Source of the DNA: Aphelenchoides besseyi
Lineage: Eukaryota > Nematoda > Chromadorea > Rhabditida > Aphelenchoididae
Direction of reading: 5' to 3'
Assembly (NCBI GenBank): GCA_024699855.1
Contig: JAMPIQ010000002.1
Location: forward strand, 13,268,001-13,332,000
DNA length: 64,000 nt
Shown piece after piece: positions 9,557-21,908 of the stretch (positions are counted from its first letter, which is position 1; each line of letters opens with the position of its first letter). Below the pieces are notes generated by a model. The model worked only from the letters and a program-made list of their open reading frames with translations, had not been told where the DNA came from and made no database searches. The position numbers and the translations under genes are program-made.

Positions 9557-12500
9557 TCACAGTATAGCAATAAATTTTGCAACAATTCCATCCAGTTTAT
9601 TCGAGATCAAGAATACACCGACATGTTGCGAGAGCATAGAAATTAGATTGTCTTCCAAAAGCGTGAGCGTAATTTTTCCTGAATCACAATAAGAACCAAA
9701 AACGTTTGTAACGATCTTGCTTGTCTTATCAGAGATAGCAATCCATTCGACGCATATGATTCTGGAATTTAGATTTTTGTATACTCCAAAGATTTCTGTT
9801 ACCGTTTCTATTGCATATATCGAAGAATGACGAACATTTATGTGCGGTCTTTCGGCCTCGTAAGGTTCGATAAATTCCGATTCAGGTACCTGCGAAGAAT
9901 ACAACGTGTAATTTTGTGCAATTAAACTTACAACTGCAGCCAATAGCACTGGTAAAAATATTAGAGTATGAGTCAGACCAATGAAGACAACGAAAACAAC
10001 GGTAAATACAAATGTACGGATCATATACGATGGTACAACTCCGAGAATCGCCACACCAATGACCGTAGAAAGAGCAGCTTGAAAAATGGGATAAGCCACT
10101 ACTTTGAGTGCTACCTAAACATCGTTTGGATCTTGTAAATTGATCGCCAAACCTCAAGACGATCAACTTTCTGCACGAGATAATGAAACGTCAAGTGAGT
10201 TGCATAGTCAACAGAAAATCCAATGCTCATCACTATCTAAAAACAGAGTGTAGAATAGATCAATGGTTTTGTTGACAATTTACTGTGATCATAGAGATGA
10301 TGTCTAAACGCGTACCAACTGCCGATAGAAACCCAACAACTCCAATATTAATCGACACAATACAAAGCGCAATAGAAAGTGCACTTGCAGGTCTGGGAAT
10401 CAACAACAAAGCAATAAGTAACATGACCAAAACTGCCACTAAAACGTTTCCAATTACATTCTTCAACGTTATATCCTGCTGATCAACCAACAAAAAACTA
10501 AAATACACGGAAATGATTTATCTCAAAATACTCGAACAACCTCGTATCGTAAACAAATCCTTTGTACTTGGAGGTGCTCATCAGTTGCCGCATAAATGCA
10601 GCTCGAGGCGGATCGTTTTCGGCGCCCAACTGACGAATTCTCATGATCATTTTAATCGCAAAAATGTGACCTCGAGCATTGAACTTGATATCACTTCGGT
10701 ATTTTGAATAATCAGACTTCTCCAGAAACTTAATCACCGAACGCATGAACTCTTTTTCCGAAGCAAAATCGGTTCCATTGACATCCACTTCGAAGTCCTC
10801 GATCCAAAATTCGCCCTTTGACACGAGGGTTCCTTTTCTTCAACATACTCATAGCTTCTGTTGCAACGTAACTTACGTGGTAAATGAGTTGTACAAATGT
10901 ATTAGAGCTCTGCGTTCATCACGACGATACAAAGTCAAGTTCTCCGTTTTTACGACGCAATAACAGAAAGCGCCATAATCCGCAAACAGTCGCTCTTGGG
11001 CGTGTAATTCTTCGGCAACATACGATCCATCAGGAGTTAGCAGCTTAAGATCAAGGCCTGAAAGTGAACTATCAACTAGCTCCTTGATTTTCAAACTAAC
11101 CCAATGGTAATTTCAATAGATAAGTGCACGAAAAGCCCAAGTAACCAATGTATAAAAGCAACGTAAATATCCGAAAGTAGTTGTTTTGCATCAAGTTTGC
11201 AATTTTCTTCCAATGACCATTTCGTTGATCGTTCTTTTTGCTCAAATTCGATTTTCGTTGAGAATCAAACCAACGAAACCAATTCGTTTTCATTGCGGGA
11301 TTGGAAAGACGATAAAAGAGAATGCAATGCCTTCCAACAATCTCGCGTCGACAATAGAAAATAATCAGACCATTGAGTAGTGTGATTTGGAAAAAAAACA
11401 TGTAGAGAACGGCCAAAGCGCAATAGGTGCAAAACACTCCTATAAAGCGTAATGCAAGTCGTAGCGCTATTTCGATTAACTCACGAACAGCAATGAAATC
11501 GGACATCGAACCAACAGCAAACGAGAGGCCGTCAGTCAATGAGGTGATGAACAACGAAACCGAGACTTCAGTTACCGCGTAGACAAAAACTGCATCAGCT
11601 TGAGCAGCGTTCTCCAATTTCTGTGGATATTCTTTAACGGCAAGTCGCCAACTTTTCAATATCAAAAACATGTTGTCCACTCCAATAGCTAAGAGCAAGT
11701 AATAACGGTTGACAAATGAGACCTACAGATAATCAGAAATGGCATAATTAATACCATGTGAAGGAATGTAAATTCAAGATAGATCAACGTCGATGTAGCA
11801 GCACAGACCGCAACGAAGGCGTTGAACATTGCTGATAGTCCGATAAATGGTTGTGAACGTACAACATCCTTCTCACAGCAAATTAAAGCACAAAATACGA
11901 TCAAAATAGTCACCATCCAAGGCATCCACGGTATCAACAACTAAATTGATTCAGACATCAAATCATTACAACAAACTACTTACCGCGCCATTTCGCTCCA
12001 TTTCCATCGGCAATGAACGTGACGAAGTGTAGAACAGTTTTGCTTCTTCGAAATGCATATTGGAGACCGCATCAATGAATAGATTTATCCATTCATCAGC
12101 CTCTTGAACTGGAGCCAAAACATAAACCAAACGTATCGCCTGTGCACTTTGAATCGTTCGACTGCCATGTGCATCAGCGGTGTTGTTAGCTAAACGAACT
12201 CCGCCAAAAACCACAGCATTGTCGACGGTGATATTGTTGATTTTAAGCGTCGGATATGTGGCCAACAGTTGTATGAGGATTTGCATTGCTTGTGAGTCTT
12301 CAAACGCGTATAAAATCGGATGTTGAACACACGCTGCGTCTTTTACAGTTCGATAGCACAAATCGTTGTATTTGAGATAACCGTCCTGAATTCGCGTACC
12401 ATTCAAAATCCAACTGTTGACTTACCGTTACAACATTTTGAGCGACTTTGTGCAACTCGGCAATTTGTTGAAGTTTTTTCGGCTTCAAAATATTTTTATT

Positions 12501-12844
12501 GGACGACAAATCTTCAAAGATCACATAAGCGAACTTGGAACCGAATAGCGAGTAGCTATCACGAAGAGCATCTCGTGCAGGAAACAGTTCCATGAGCTCG
12601 TGTAAGTGAACAAGCGACTCCATTTGATCGGGCAGAAACATTTCCAGACTCTGCTTCGATTGATTGAGTTTTGGATCGTAACAAGCGGCCGCAATAATCC
12701 CGAAAGCAAGAGTCAAAGGCACTACAACAAAAGCCAATGGGTAGCGTGTAACCAGTCGGGTTTCCCACTAAACCGTCCAATTATAACTTTCGATTCACAC
12801 AAATTCACCTCAAAGAATTGCGAAACCGTGTGATGCACACTCAT
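9557..12844 (-). CDS. Patched-related (PTR/PTCHD) sterol-sensing membrane protein
   Basis: This is a multi-pass RND-family protein related to Patched, NPC1 and Dispatched. Nematodes carry many such genes, with roles in moulting, secretion and cuticle. About nine exons run from the ATG at 12844, starting 12809-12844, 12426-12767, 11984-12385 and 11727-11940. The first membrane span is at [15 protein letters not shown]. The sterol-sensing region has the GVDNMFLI motif, and a second RND half has the [10 protein letters not shown] motif, whose aspartate belongs to the proton-relay family. Between them lies a [13 protein letters not shown] segment typical of PTR proteins. Junctions near 11100, 10880 and 10490 were chosen by phase: each keeps a PTR-like sequence where reading through would stop. 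The C-terminal tail of about 100 residues beyond the last span is weakly conserved. Ligand unknown. Confidence 0.88.
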
Positions 12845-13249
12845 AAATCCAATCAACAACACAGACGACTGCCGTTACGAGAGCAAACTTCCTAATGAGA
12901 ATTCGGGGCAACGGCACTCCCTAACACGCTTAGAACGTCGAGTGGAGCAGTTTCAACACAATCGATCTCCGATTATAATTGCACGGTCAAACTGCGAAAT
13001 CTAGACGGCATTCAAGAAAGAGCCATTAAATCAACTTCCACCTTCTGGTTTATTTCAGGCAAGAGACAAAGTGTATGGAAAGCGAATTTACATTCAATAT
13101 ACAATCGTATCATAACACAAAATACAAGAGGTGATTTCATAGCAATTGAAAAGAAATATCACAAACGAAAATACCTGTAAATCAAAGGACTTCAAAAGAA
13201 AAATTTCGACTAATGCATGAACCGTTTAACGCTCAAATTTCAACGCCAA
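12845..13249. other. Intergenic
   Basis: About 400 bp lie between the start of the patched-related gene and the stop of the Shroom-like gene, both on the minus strand. No coding or RNA feature is supported. Confidence 0.5.
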
Positions 13250-14928
13250 TTAACAGAGTTTCCCTTCATTGTTGCAACTTGCATTACTCGAACTGGTCGA
13301 TCGTGCTGGGGCCACTTGTTTGAACTAAAAGATACTGATTAGACGTACACTCGAATGGAGAACATACCGAGAAGCTTTCCAACTTTTTGATTTGATCAGT
13401 AACATAACGAACTTTGAATTGAATTGACGTTTGTTCGGCAATCAATGAGTACAACGTGCGAACAAAGAAGACCCAACGTTCGTGTTGTTCCGAGTCGAGA
13501 ATCTCGCAAAGTTGTTCATCCAAACGACGGAAAGTAGCGTCCAACTCGTCGACAATGTTCTCAACATCGCGAGTGTTGCCTTCATTTGTATCCATTAATG
13601 GAATCAGAAATTCTTCGTCTTGAGTTCTTTTCAATTCCTTCTGTAGTTGTTGCTTATTCAGAACCAATCGCGTTTGGACTTCGTAAACCGCTTCAAATCG
13701 CTTCACAAAGCGAATAAACGGTGCGGTGGGAATTCCGTTGTGCTGAACAATTTCCATCGTTTGACCGAATAATTCGGCATTCTTCTTCTTTTCGTTGTGC
13801 AAATTCTTCAGATCTTCCCAACGTCCTCCCACTTTCTCGTACAAAGTGGCCAATGACTGAAAACATGCGAGTTGATTCGGCCAACAAACTTCATTAACTT
13901 ACTTCGATTCGTTGGTTTTCCAACGCATTTAACGCATCAGCACTCAATTCGTAGGCGTGATTCATGTCAAATTCACTGAACGAAGAAGAAGGACACAGTT
14001 TGTCGCTTAAATCAAAGGATTTGAGTCGTGGAGTTTGCAAATATTTTGGCTTTTCGGGAACCGGCGGCGGTTGCGGTTTGTTGGCACGTGGCACAGGAAA
14101 AGGATGAACGTGTATCATCGGTTTGACGGGGCTTTGAAGAACATTCGAAGGCTGCTGAGGTGTTAGTGGCATTCCGATATCGCTGACATTTCCGAAATCC
14201 CGAGGACGATTGCTAGCCGGTTTTTCGATAAAATTACCGTGTATTGTTGGGGTTGAGTTTGATGATATAGAGTTCGAACCGCCGGAACTGTGTCGTAGAC
14301 GAAGTGTGGCGGCAACCGAAGCAGTTGAAGTAACCGATTGTGTAGACGGAGATGAATTCATCGGAAATTCTTGATGACGAGGCATTGGAGTTGGCTTTGG
14401 TGAAATTCGACTGGACGTCGATGAAGTGGAACTATTGGCACTGCCGTTTCCAACTCCCAATCTCATAGTCGAATGGCTGGAGTAGCCGCTAAAACGACCA
14501 TAATCGAACGAAGATCCCAACGAAGTGGATGTAAAACTCTCGTCATAAGTATCATTGTTTTCGATAACTTGTGCATGAAAATCATCAGGAAGAACGGATT
14601 GATAGTCAGAAGATTCAATCAAATTCCGATAACCCAATGGGCCCGGACGATGTTTATAAGCGGGATTTGAGATTTCATTGACTCGTGGTTCAACGTGCTC
14701 AGTTACAATCGTTGTATTGAGACTGGAAGACGAGTTGTTGTTTGGCGAGCTGCTTTTTTGTAGAGGCCTGCAAACAAAAAAAAAGTTATTTCTGGATTAC
14801 TATTTCGAATAAATGCAATATTATACAACAACTAACCATTCTCCTCCGTATCGTTGACGAATTTTTCGCTGGGCACCTGAAGGACTTCGATGAAGGAAAA
14901 CGGAGGTACTAAGCGCTGCAGAATTCAT
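13250..14928 (-). CDS. Shroom-like protein with C-terminal ASD2 coiled coil
   Basis: Five exons run from a possible start at 14928 (MNSAALS) to the TAA at 13250. The long middle part is Ser, Thr and Pro-rich, with PPPVPEKPKY-type proline motifs that suit SH3 or EVH1 binding. The C-terminal 190 residues (13853-13380) are predicted helix. The end of this region (LDEQLCEIL then SEQHERW, FVRTL, LIAEQ and KVRYVTDQIKKLE) aligns by eye with the Shroom ASD2 domain, which binds Rho kinase and triggers apical constriction. No PDZ domain is visible, so either 5' exons are missing or this is a short isoform. Splicing at 13893-13854 (GTAAGT to TTTCAG) joins the disordered and coiled parts in phase. Another coiled-coil protein cannot be ruled out. 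Confidence 0.55.
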
Positions 14929-16901
14929 GACCCCAACGTCCAATGAACGTCCTAAAATCATTTTGTAAAGAAATTTGAGCGAAACTCGAATGAACGCAAA
15001 GAGGAAGCTTATCTAGTATTCAGAAACACGAGTGGACGTAATCCAATATCAGTAGGTTAAAGAAAATAGTTGGCACGAGAAGAAGCATGTGAGCGAATGA
15101 CCGACGGTCATAACCCGCACTTGCAAGGTGAGAGAAAATAAAAGTGCGCAAGACAAAGCTGTGTAATATGCACGTGAGTAGTGGGGTGGCCGCGAGTCAA
15201 TAGGCTGATCGACTCTTGCCCACTCGTCTGTTTACCGATTGCCCCGAGTTGATCATGAGCATGTTATACGAACGTTCTATTTGATTAAAATCCTTAAAAT
15301 CACAAACTTCTACGACTACCGATGCACAGCCCGAAAACGATAAAAAGCCCTCATATAGCATATTTCCATACCCTTTCACAACAAAAGTATTGAAAATCAA
15401 AATAACGAGAAAAATCAAAAGTTTCACAATCACTATCCTTATAGCTGCCGGATAATTGTACTGATAATCGAATGAAGATCGTTGGTTGATATCGAAAAAT
15501 TGGCCGCAACACACGAGAACGCGGTCGGTGGCTTTTGGACGAAGACGCCAAAGGAGAAAATTGGTTGCGAACGTCTCTGACGACGGTCGCGTAGCGCGAG
15601 ATCGAAAAAGCGACGTTCACAATTTGCATTTTTCGCGGTCCGCACACGCGCAGACGCACTTTCGACCTTTCCATCTGCATGCCACACAGTGGGGCCGATT
15701 AATTTTGAGGTTGTTCGTGTGAACAATAACCGTGAAAAGCCTACAAGAAATTCGATGGGGACGCCGACGCCGCAAGGACGCCGTAATGTCGATAACGCGA
15801 AAGCAAAACCGAAAGTTAACCGTCCGTTGAGATCGCGCGGATCTCCAAGCGGAATCGCCACGGCACACGCGCTCACCAAAATGCGCTTGTGTTTTTGTGG
15901 GTTTCGCTTTCGGTCAGCAACTTCTTGACGCCAAAATTGGTGAGATGTAAAGAAAATTGAATTTTTCGCATCGATGTCAAATTTCGGAATCGTTTTCGAC
16001 TGGAAACGCGTAATTGAATACAACAACTTCAAATCCGATTGCACAGTAGTTCTCTCGCAAGTTCAACGACTTCGATTGTGTACGTAGACGAACAGCTTGA
16101 AACTTTTCATGAACCCCTTTTTGGTCACGGATCATCAGCAAGCGACTACACGTAAACGTCTTCACCTCTGAAGTGTTTGGGATGCTCGCGATTTCGATGC
16201 ATATTCACGACTTGTTCTGGGTGGTCTTATTAAACATTTTGTTCACAAAACTAGGGACTACGAGTAGCGCAAAAACAAATGAGGTGAACGCATGAAAGAA
16301 CAAAAGCGTGACTAATGGGCGTCGTCGTTTCTCATCCGGCGCGGCGTCTTTCTCGTACCTCATCATCTCGTCAAGAATAAACAAGTGATGGAATTCCAAA
16401 AATGTCGAAAATTTGACGACCTCTGAACGGAACAACACAAATTAACAACCGACGTTTCCATTTTATCACGCAAAAACGATCAGAAGCGTTCGAAGCGCGA
16501 AAAAACCCGGAAACGTTGATATTCTTTTCACGTAAAAAAGTGTGTGCTGGATTGATTGCACGCGGAAAATCGTTTCAACGGTTTCTTTTCGTTGTCTGTT
16601 GCGCATCAAAACTCTCGGAAGATTAGTCAGCACTGAAGGAGTGTTGCCGACTGGAAATCAGTCACTTCCTTTCGAAAAAATTGCCTAATAAGTTTCCCGT
16701 GAATTGTTTCGTCACAACATCAAACCATTGGAATGCGCAAATTTACCACTGCACGGCGATTGAGGTGACTCAAAACTTGTCGCAGATTTTCGTCCTTCTT
16801 ACCGCCTTTCGCATTTGCGCCTCTGACTCATCAGCATCGATTTCAAGGACAAAAGAAGACGACGAACGAGATGGTCGTATCGAAGAATGCGATGACTTCA
16901 A
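14929..16901. other. GC-richer upstream region of the Shroom-like gene
   Basis: The stretch 15480-15900 is richer in CG than its surroundings and shows long overlapping open frames on both strands, including one of 201 codons on the minus strand. These frames lack domains and splice structure, so they look like a composition effect. It may be promoter or distal 5' exons of the Shroom-like gene. No RNA gene was recognised. Confidence 0.35.
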
Positions 16902-17168
16902 ATGTCTGTGGCTACTCAACGAAACTCGATCGAATTGACTTCAGTGTTCGAAGTGCAGAAGCTTGTCAATTGGCTGTGTTTAAGTGACGACAAGCAATCG
17001 ATCTTGTAAGTCAGATCGTCTGCACTGTCAGTCCTCTGACAATTGACATTCATTAGTAAACGAAACAAAAACGCGACATCGAATCGAAAAGCGGAAGATG
17101 CGTTGGAGAAGAGGATTCGCGCGCTAAACACAAAATTGAGTAATCGGGTGAACGGACGACCGAAATAA
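16902..17168 (+). CDS. Putative small coiled-coil protein, 71 residues
   Basis: A two-exon model reads from the ATG at 16902 to TAA 17166-17168, with a 51 nt intron at 17006-17056 (GTAAGT donor, TTAG acceptor) whose phase matches. Exon 1 gives an amphipathic VFEVQKLVNWLCLSDD segment. Exon 2 is very basic and helical (KAEDALEKRIRALNTKL), resembling a short coiled coil or nucleic-acid-binding tail. No family recognised. It is supported only by frame and splice coherence, so it might be the first exons of a larger gene continuing into 17240-17875. Confidence 0.35.
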
Positions 17169-17239
17169 AACAAAAAACAGAATTGGATTGTCCATTGAAC
17201 AGTCGACTGACCGCCCGTCATTCGCTAACCCTCGACTGT

Positions 17240-17875
17240 ATGGATACGCGCTCGAAACTAGTCGAGTGTCACGAAACTGAGCTGCATAAGCGGCGGTGTT
17301 ATGTTATGATCGTAAAAGATAAACTCTACTTCCTATATCCGATACAAATCCTCAAGGTGTGTCAACTCAAAACCCTTCCAACTTCTACGGAACTTTCTCT
17401 CAATATTTTACGTCGATTATACGGAGAGCAATCTCATCAATTGAGTTTCACGGATGTTGAACTTAGACGACGGCAGTTGAAGTGCTGAGATTGATTTATC
17501 TTGTTAACGGTCGGCTTTAGCGATGTCGTTGGTTTGAATTCTTGACCGCAACGTCGTCCGTTTTGTCGCATTCCAACCGCTTTTTTCGTTTGGCGGATAA
17601 TCAGAACAAGGTCAAGATCAGGAGACGCTGAAATTTGCGGAATGCTTATAAACAACGATTGTGGAGCCCAACAAATGTTTTCGAATGTCAACAAGAAATT
17701 TGCCGTCTGTCACGAACTTCAGAAATCGATTCGCAAAACCGTTTGCACAATAAACGGGAGGGCGATGACTAAGTGTAATAAGAGCGTTTCATTTTTCAGA
17801 TTAGCAAGCCATCAAATAACGTCAAGTCTCGAATGGGGTCAAAGCGGAATGCTATTCGTCAAATACGATGACTAA
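17240..17875 (+). CDS. Coding-like locus of unknown structure
   Basis: Two open stretches on the plus strand look coding: 17240-17488 (81 codons; Lys, Arg and Cys-containing, with a KRRCYVMIVKDKLYFLY segment like a PH-type beta hairpin) and about 17580-17875 (with FSNVNKKFAVCHELQKS). They lie in different frames. A GTTGAAC donor near 17456 and a CTTTAG acceptor near 17519 could join pieces, but no single model is convincing. It may be a degenerate or incompletely spliced PH-like protein. I do not recognise the family. Confidence 0.25.
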
Positions 17876-18592
17876 AAATGTTCAAACAACCTTTGGCTTT
17901 TCAACAGCTTCTCCATTTAATGCGGCGATTTTACCTTTTTGATCAGCTCAAACATTTATAGTCTTCAAAATATCATCAAACATCGATAAGAAGACAGTTC
18001 GTGAAAACAGCGATTGACATCTTGACGCAGTTCGTAACTCGCGTCTAATCACAACGAACTCTGAGGACAAAAAGCAAAGTGCAAAACCACTGCGAACAAA
18101 CAGTTTTGGTTATCGTCGTCTACGAACTAACATTTTTGGAATTCCGACGAAGAGCTCGTTTTTGCTCAAGGTCCTTCGTGTTGCGCGATGAGGACGCGAG
18201 TTTGATGCTTATCGCTCGGGTTTATATTTGATCAGAAATTGAACGTTTAATGGCGAAGCTGAGCAAACTGGACACATGATTCCTGCCTACCATTTGATTT
18301 ACGTACAAAAAACTGATAAGCTGTAGAGTGCAGATTGTTGTCGCTTACCGTTCTTGCCACATAAATCACGTCACCATTCGTGCAATCTCAATCGTTTGGT
18401 TACGAATCGAATACATAAGAAGTAAGGTAAGAAATACTTTCCAGTTTGTTAACCAATCGAATCATTGGCAACCAACTTGCAAACAACAGCTTATATCTTT
18501 ACGAGTTTGAAAAGAAGGTACTCGAAGTCGGAAAACTTTGATTTGCGAGTGATTCTCATCTATACTCAAACTAAATCGAAGAGTTTATTGTT
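17876..18592. other. Intergenic
   Basis: Nothing supported: no coherent coding frame, tRNA or repeat structure was seen in about 700 bp downstream of the MSP-fold gene. Confidence 0.45.
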
Positions 18593-19312
18593 TCAGAGAT
18601 CTTTCAAATCTTCTCCTTCAGTACGCCGTTTAACTTTGGGAGTAGCCGCATTCAATTCTACAACTTCTTTTCCATCTTCGGTTTGACGACGTTGAACGCG
18701 TGGTTGTGCAACCGACGATGTGGACGGACTTCCCGATTGCTCGTTTGGCTTCTTGTTTCCAGTTTTACTCTTTGCTTTGAACAGTTTAACACGTACGATA
18801 TGACGTTCTAAACACGAAAAATTTGAAAATGAAAGCCAGAAACATACTGTCGTGTTTTTCACGCAAATTCGGATGTTTGGTTCGCGAATAGTAGATGCTG
18901 ATTGTAATGTCATTCTCGTCCTCAAAGTCGAAAGATCGAAATGCGATTTCCTGCGCGATCGTTTGGCCGGGTTCCAACAAAGTGTGATGACGAATACGAA
19001 AGTTCTTCGCGTAAGTCGAGTACAACTGAAATTGTTTAGTGTACTCAATCGATATTCTCAGCTACTCACCTTGAAATATTGTCGGTAGTTGGAGATATTC
19101 GTTATGTAGATGATACCTTTGCGCGTACGTTTCGGATTGACAACCAATGTCTTCGGCTCGACATTCAGTCCCTCACCCAAACCAACGAATGCGCTGTTGA
19201 ATCCGAACTCCACGCGAGTTGCTTCGATAACCTGCTGTTCCGGCGGTTCGACCGTTTCGTTTCGTGGCGGAGCCACAACTTGATCTTTGCTACGTTGTCG
19301 AGATCGAGCCAT
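18593..19312 (-). CDS. MSP-fold (major sperm protein-like) protein
   Basis: Three exons (19312-19070, 19025-18848, 18807-18593) give 211 residues with matching phases. The middle 120 residues have the immunoglobulin-like MSP pattern: LVVNPKRTRKG, IYITNISNYRQYFK, FRIRHHTLLEPGQT, FDFEDENDITI. Family members form filaments in amoeboid nematode sperm or act as FFAT-motif receptors (VAP). The N-terminus (MARSRQRSK) and C-terminus are long, basic and Ser/Pro-rich with bipartite KVKRR-type signals, unlike plain MSP, so nuclear or cytoskeletal roles are possible. It sits head to head with the SH2-kinase gene; 258 bp separate the starts. Confidence 0.6.
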
Positions 19313-19570
19313 TGAGTGAAGTTCAGCGACCAAACAGTGAAACCAAAAAGCTCTTCGATTGGTAATTGAAACAAAACAACTTTAGAATTTACCGTATGCT
19401 AATTTTTGTGTTTGACAACGTTGTTTTTATCGGGAAAATTACCATCTACGTATCATGCAAACTTTCATTTGCATAACTTCAAAGTAATAGAAGAAGATAC
19501 TCGTTTTATTCACAGGCCGAAAGCGCTGTGGTTGTTGTCGCTTCGGGTTTTCTGCCAATTTTCAGTCGGA

Positions 19571-21458
19571 ATGCCACCCAAGACTCCACGTACAAAATCA
19601 ACAGTAATCGAGGACCAAGTGAGTTTTGAGTGTCGACAATCTTTTTTCATTTTTAGGACTATTTCCACGGCTTTTTACCACGTGAAGATTTGCCTCATCT
19701 TTTGCAAGAGAATGGCGATTTTTTGGTGCGAACTTCTGAACCGGAAGTTGGTCAAGCGCGAAAGTACATCATTTCAATGATGTTCGAGAAGGGAAATCCG
19801 GAGACAGAAGTGAGTCCTATGTTAAGGTTGATATGCTGTGAGCGTATTTTCAGATGAAACATTTTATCGTTCAAAAGGTCAAAAACAAATTCAGAGTCGA
19901 TGTTCAACAGTTCGCGTCGCTTGTCGAGCTCATAGATCACTACGTGAGCAAAAAGGAACCACTCAGCTCGACGGTAAGTGATTGTCTATAAAAACCAATC
20001 ATTCGTGTGTTCAGCAACCGTTGGCCATCATCCGTAATGCCATTCCTCGTCAGGCGTGGGAATTGTTGCACGAAGATATTACGGTAAGCTTATAACAATG
20101 AAAGTCACTCGTTGAGACATTTCAGTTGGTCAAAAAGCTGGGCGAAGGAGCGTTCGGTGAAGTTCATGCTGGAAAGTTGCGTTTGAAGACGAAACGAAAA
20201 GTGGACGTGGCGATTAAATTGGTGAGCTCGAGGATAGAGTAGAAGTATGCACAGTGTTGGTTTAGGCCAAGACTGAGCAAGTTGACAAAGAAAAAGTGAA
20301 GGAATTGATGAAAGAGGCACGTTTAATGCGTAGTACGGTTTTTTGTTTTTGACGGTTCACTGATTCTCTATTTTAGATTACGAACATCCGAACGTCGTCA
20401 AACTTTATGGTGTTGCAATTGAACAGGAGCCGTTGATGATTGTCATGGAACTCGTTGAAGGTGGTGCACTGGATGTCTATTTGCAAAAGAATGGCCCTAA
20501 GGTTGTCTTGCAAGAGAAGTTGGATTGCATGTGCATGGGAACAGTTTGGGCTTTGGAGTATTTGCATTCGAAGAATTGCATTCATCGTGACGTAGCGGCA
20601 CGCAATTGTCTGTACGCCAAGAAAACAGTTTGTTTCAACTGTTAATCATCACACTGACAATGTTTTCAGGTGAAGATCAGCGATTTTGGATTGTCTCGTG
20701 AAGGCGAGTCCTATCAAATGACCAGTGCCAAGCGTCTTCCAATCAAATGGCTTGCACCAGAAACTTTGACTACCGGGAAGTATTTCAAAACAATTAGGCT
20801 TTCGATTCAACTGATCATCAGTTGATCGACGGCGTGCTTGAATCTGTTTTATAGGCGAAGTTTAATTTGATGTTTACAGGACTTTACACTCCAAAGAGCG
20901 ATGTTTTCAGTCTGGGCATCACCCTCTGGGAAATTTTTGCAAATGGAGCCGAGCCTTATCAGGTATATGTTGATTGAGCGATTCAATTCATTCAGATTTG
21001 AGGCCATGTCGAATGCAGATGTGCAAAAGCAAGTACTTGAGGGCTACCGAATGGAATTGGCACCGGACACGCCGGAAGATGTTATCGAACTCGTGAACAA
21101 ACACTGTTGGGATGCGTCGCCAGAAACTCGTTGGAACATGAGTCAAGTGAGTTCGAATACAAGTTAAACATCTTCATTCGTTTAGGTGGCCCGTGAACTT
21201 GAACGCATCACCGGCTGCAAACCACCAATTCAAAATCGAATCAAGACAGTAATAAGTCTATCGAGTAAGGTTTGTTTATAAATTTTCTTATTTCAGCGTA
21301 AATGCGCTATAACGACCAACACGGAAGCGACAGTTGAACGCACGACCGAAGATCGTACTCGCGAGGAACAAGCAAAGAAGCCGACTTCATCGTCTCGTCC
21401 ACGTCGTTTAACTTCGACCAAAAAACGTGCGGCAACTCGCAAGAAAAATCCTCGCTAA
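19571..21458 (+). CDS. SH2-domain tyrosine kinase, Fer/Fes-like
   Basis: This is a short non-receptor tyrosine kinase made of an SH2 domain then a kinase domain, with no F-BAR part, the form expanded in nematodes and often expressed in sperm (SPE-8 in C. elegans is one). SH2: [10 protein letters not shown] start, FLVRTSE with the phosphotyrosine-binding Arg. Kinase: GEGAFGEV loop, VAIKLAK lysine, IHRDVAARN catalytic loop, SDFGLSRE, and APETL. All catalytic residues are present. A basic C-terminus ([12 protein letters not shown]) follows. About ten exons; the start ATG follows a TTTTCAG by 5 nt, fitting trans-splicing. Two junctions needed choice: a TTTGAG acceptor near 21001 gives PYQAMSNADV, and around 20781-20879 the only GT-AG solution inserts about 15 residues after APETLTTG. 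Confidence 0.88.
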
Positions 21459-21908
21459 TCGTCCTCACATTTTCGTTTATGTCCACTCAAAAAGAATAAA
21501 CTGAGAACCGCGAAAGTTGATCCGTCGAGAAGAATTGCTGACCGTGTGCTTAAAAATCAACTAAAGCTCAAGAAGCGACAAGGAAGTGGTCGTAGATGAA
21601 ACCAAAATGTTTAAATTGAAAATTGTAACTTATTGTAATAAGTTGAAAGTCCGATTGATGACTTCTAACTTACTCTTGATCAAGAAGATTACTGATATTT
21701 GAACTCCTCTTAGACAAGTTTCTTCATTATATTTGGACGGCTGAAATGACAGTAAGTTCAGGAGATTGACGGGCTTCATAGTCGCGAGTGTATTGTTGTG
21801 CTTTTACTCCTCATAGGCACTTTTGCGAAGACATTTCGGCTTCTTGGCCACAAAATTGTTAATTACACGAGCGATCAGCAGTCAACTCGAAGGTTGATTA
21901 CTTATCAA
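21459..21908. other. Intergenic, 3' flank of the kinase gene
   Basis: About 450 bp with no supported gene; it separates the convergent kinase and orphan fragment. Confidence 0.45.

Noticed and set aside
9882..10166. Second minus-strand frame in the patched-related gene
   Set aside because: It runs across an intron and an exon in the wrong frame; the other frame carries the RND motif.
15439..16044. 201-codon open frame on the minus strand
   Set aside because: It lies in a CG-rich stretch where the opposite strand is also open, has no domain or splice signals, and upstream sequence gives no start context.
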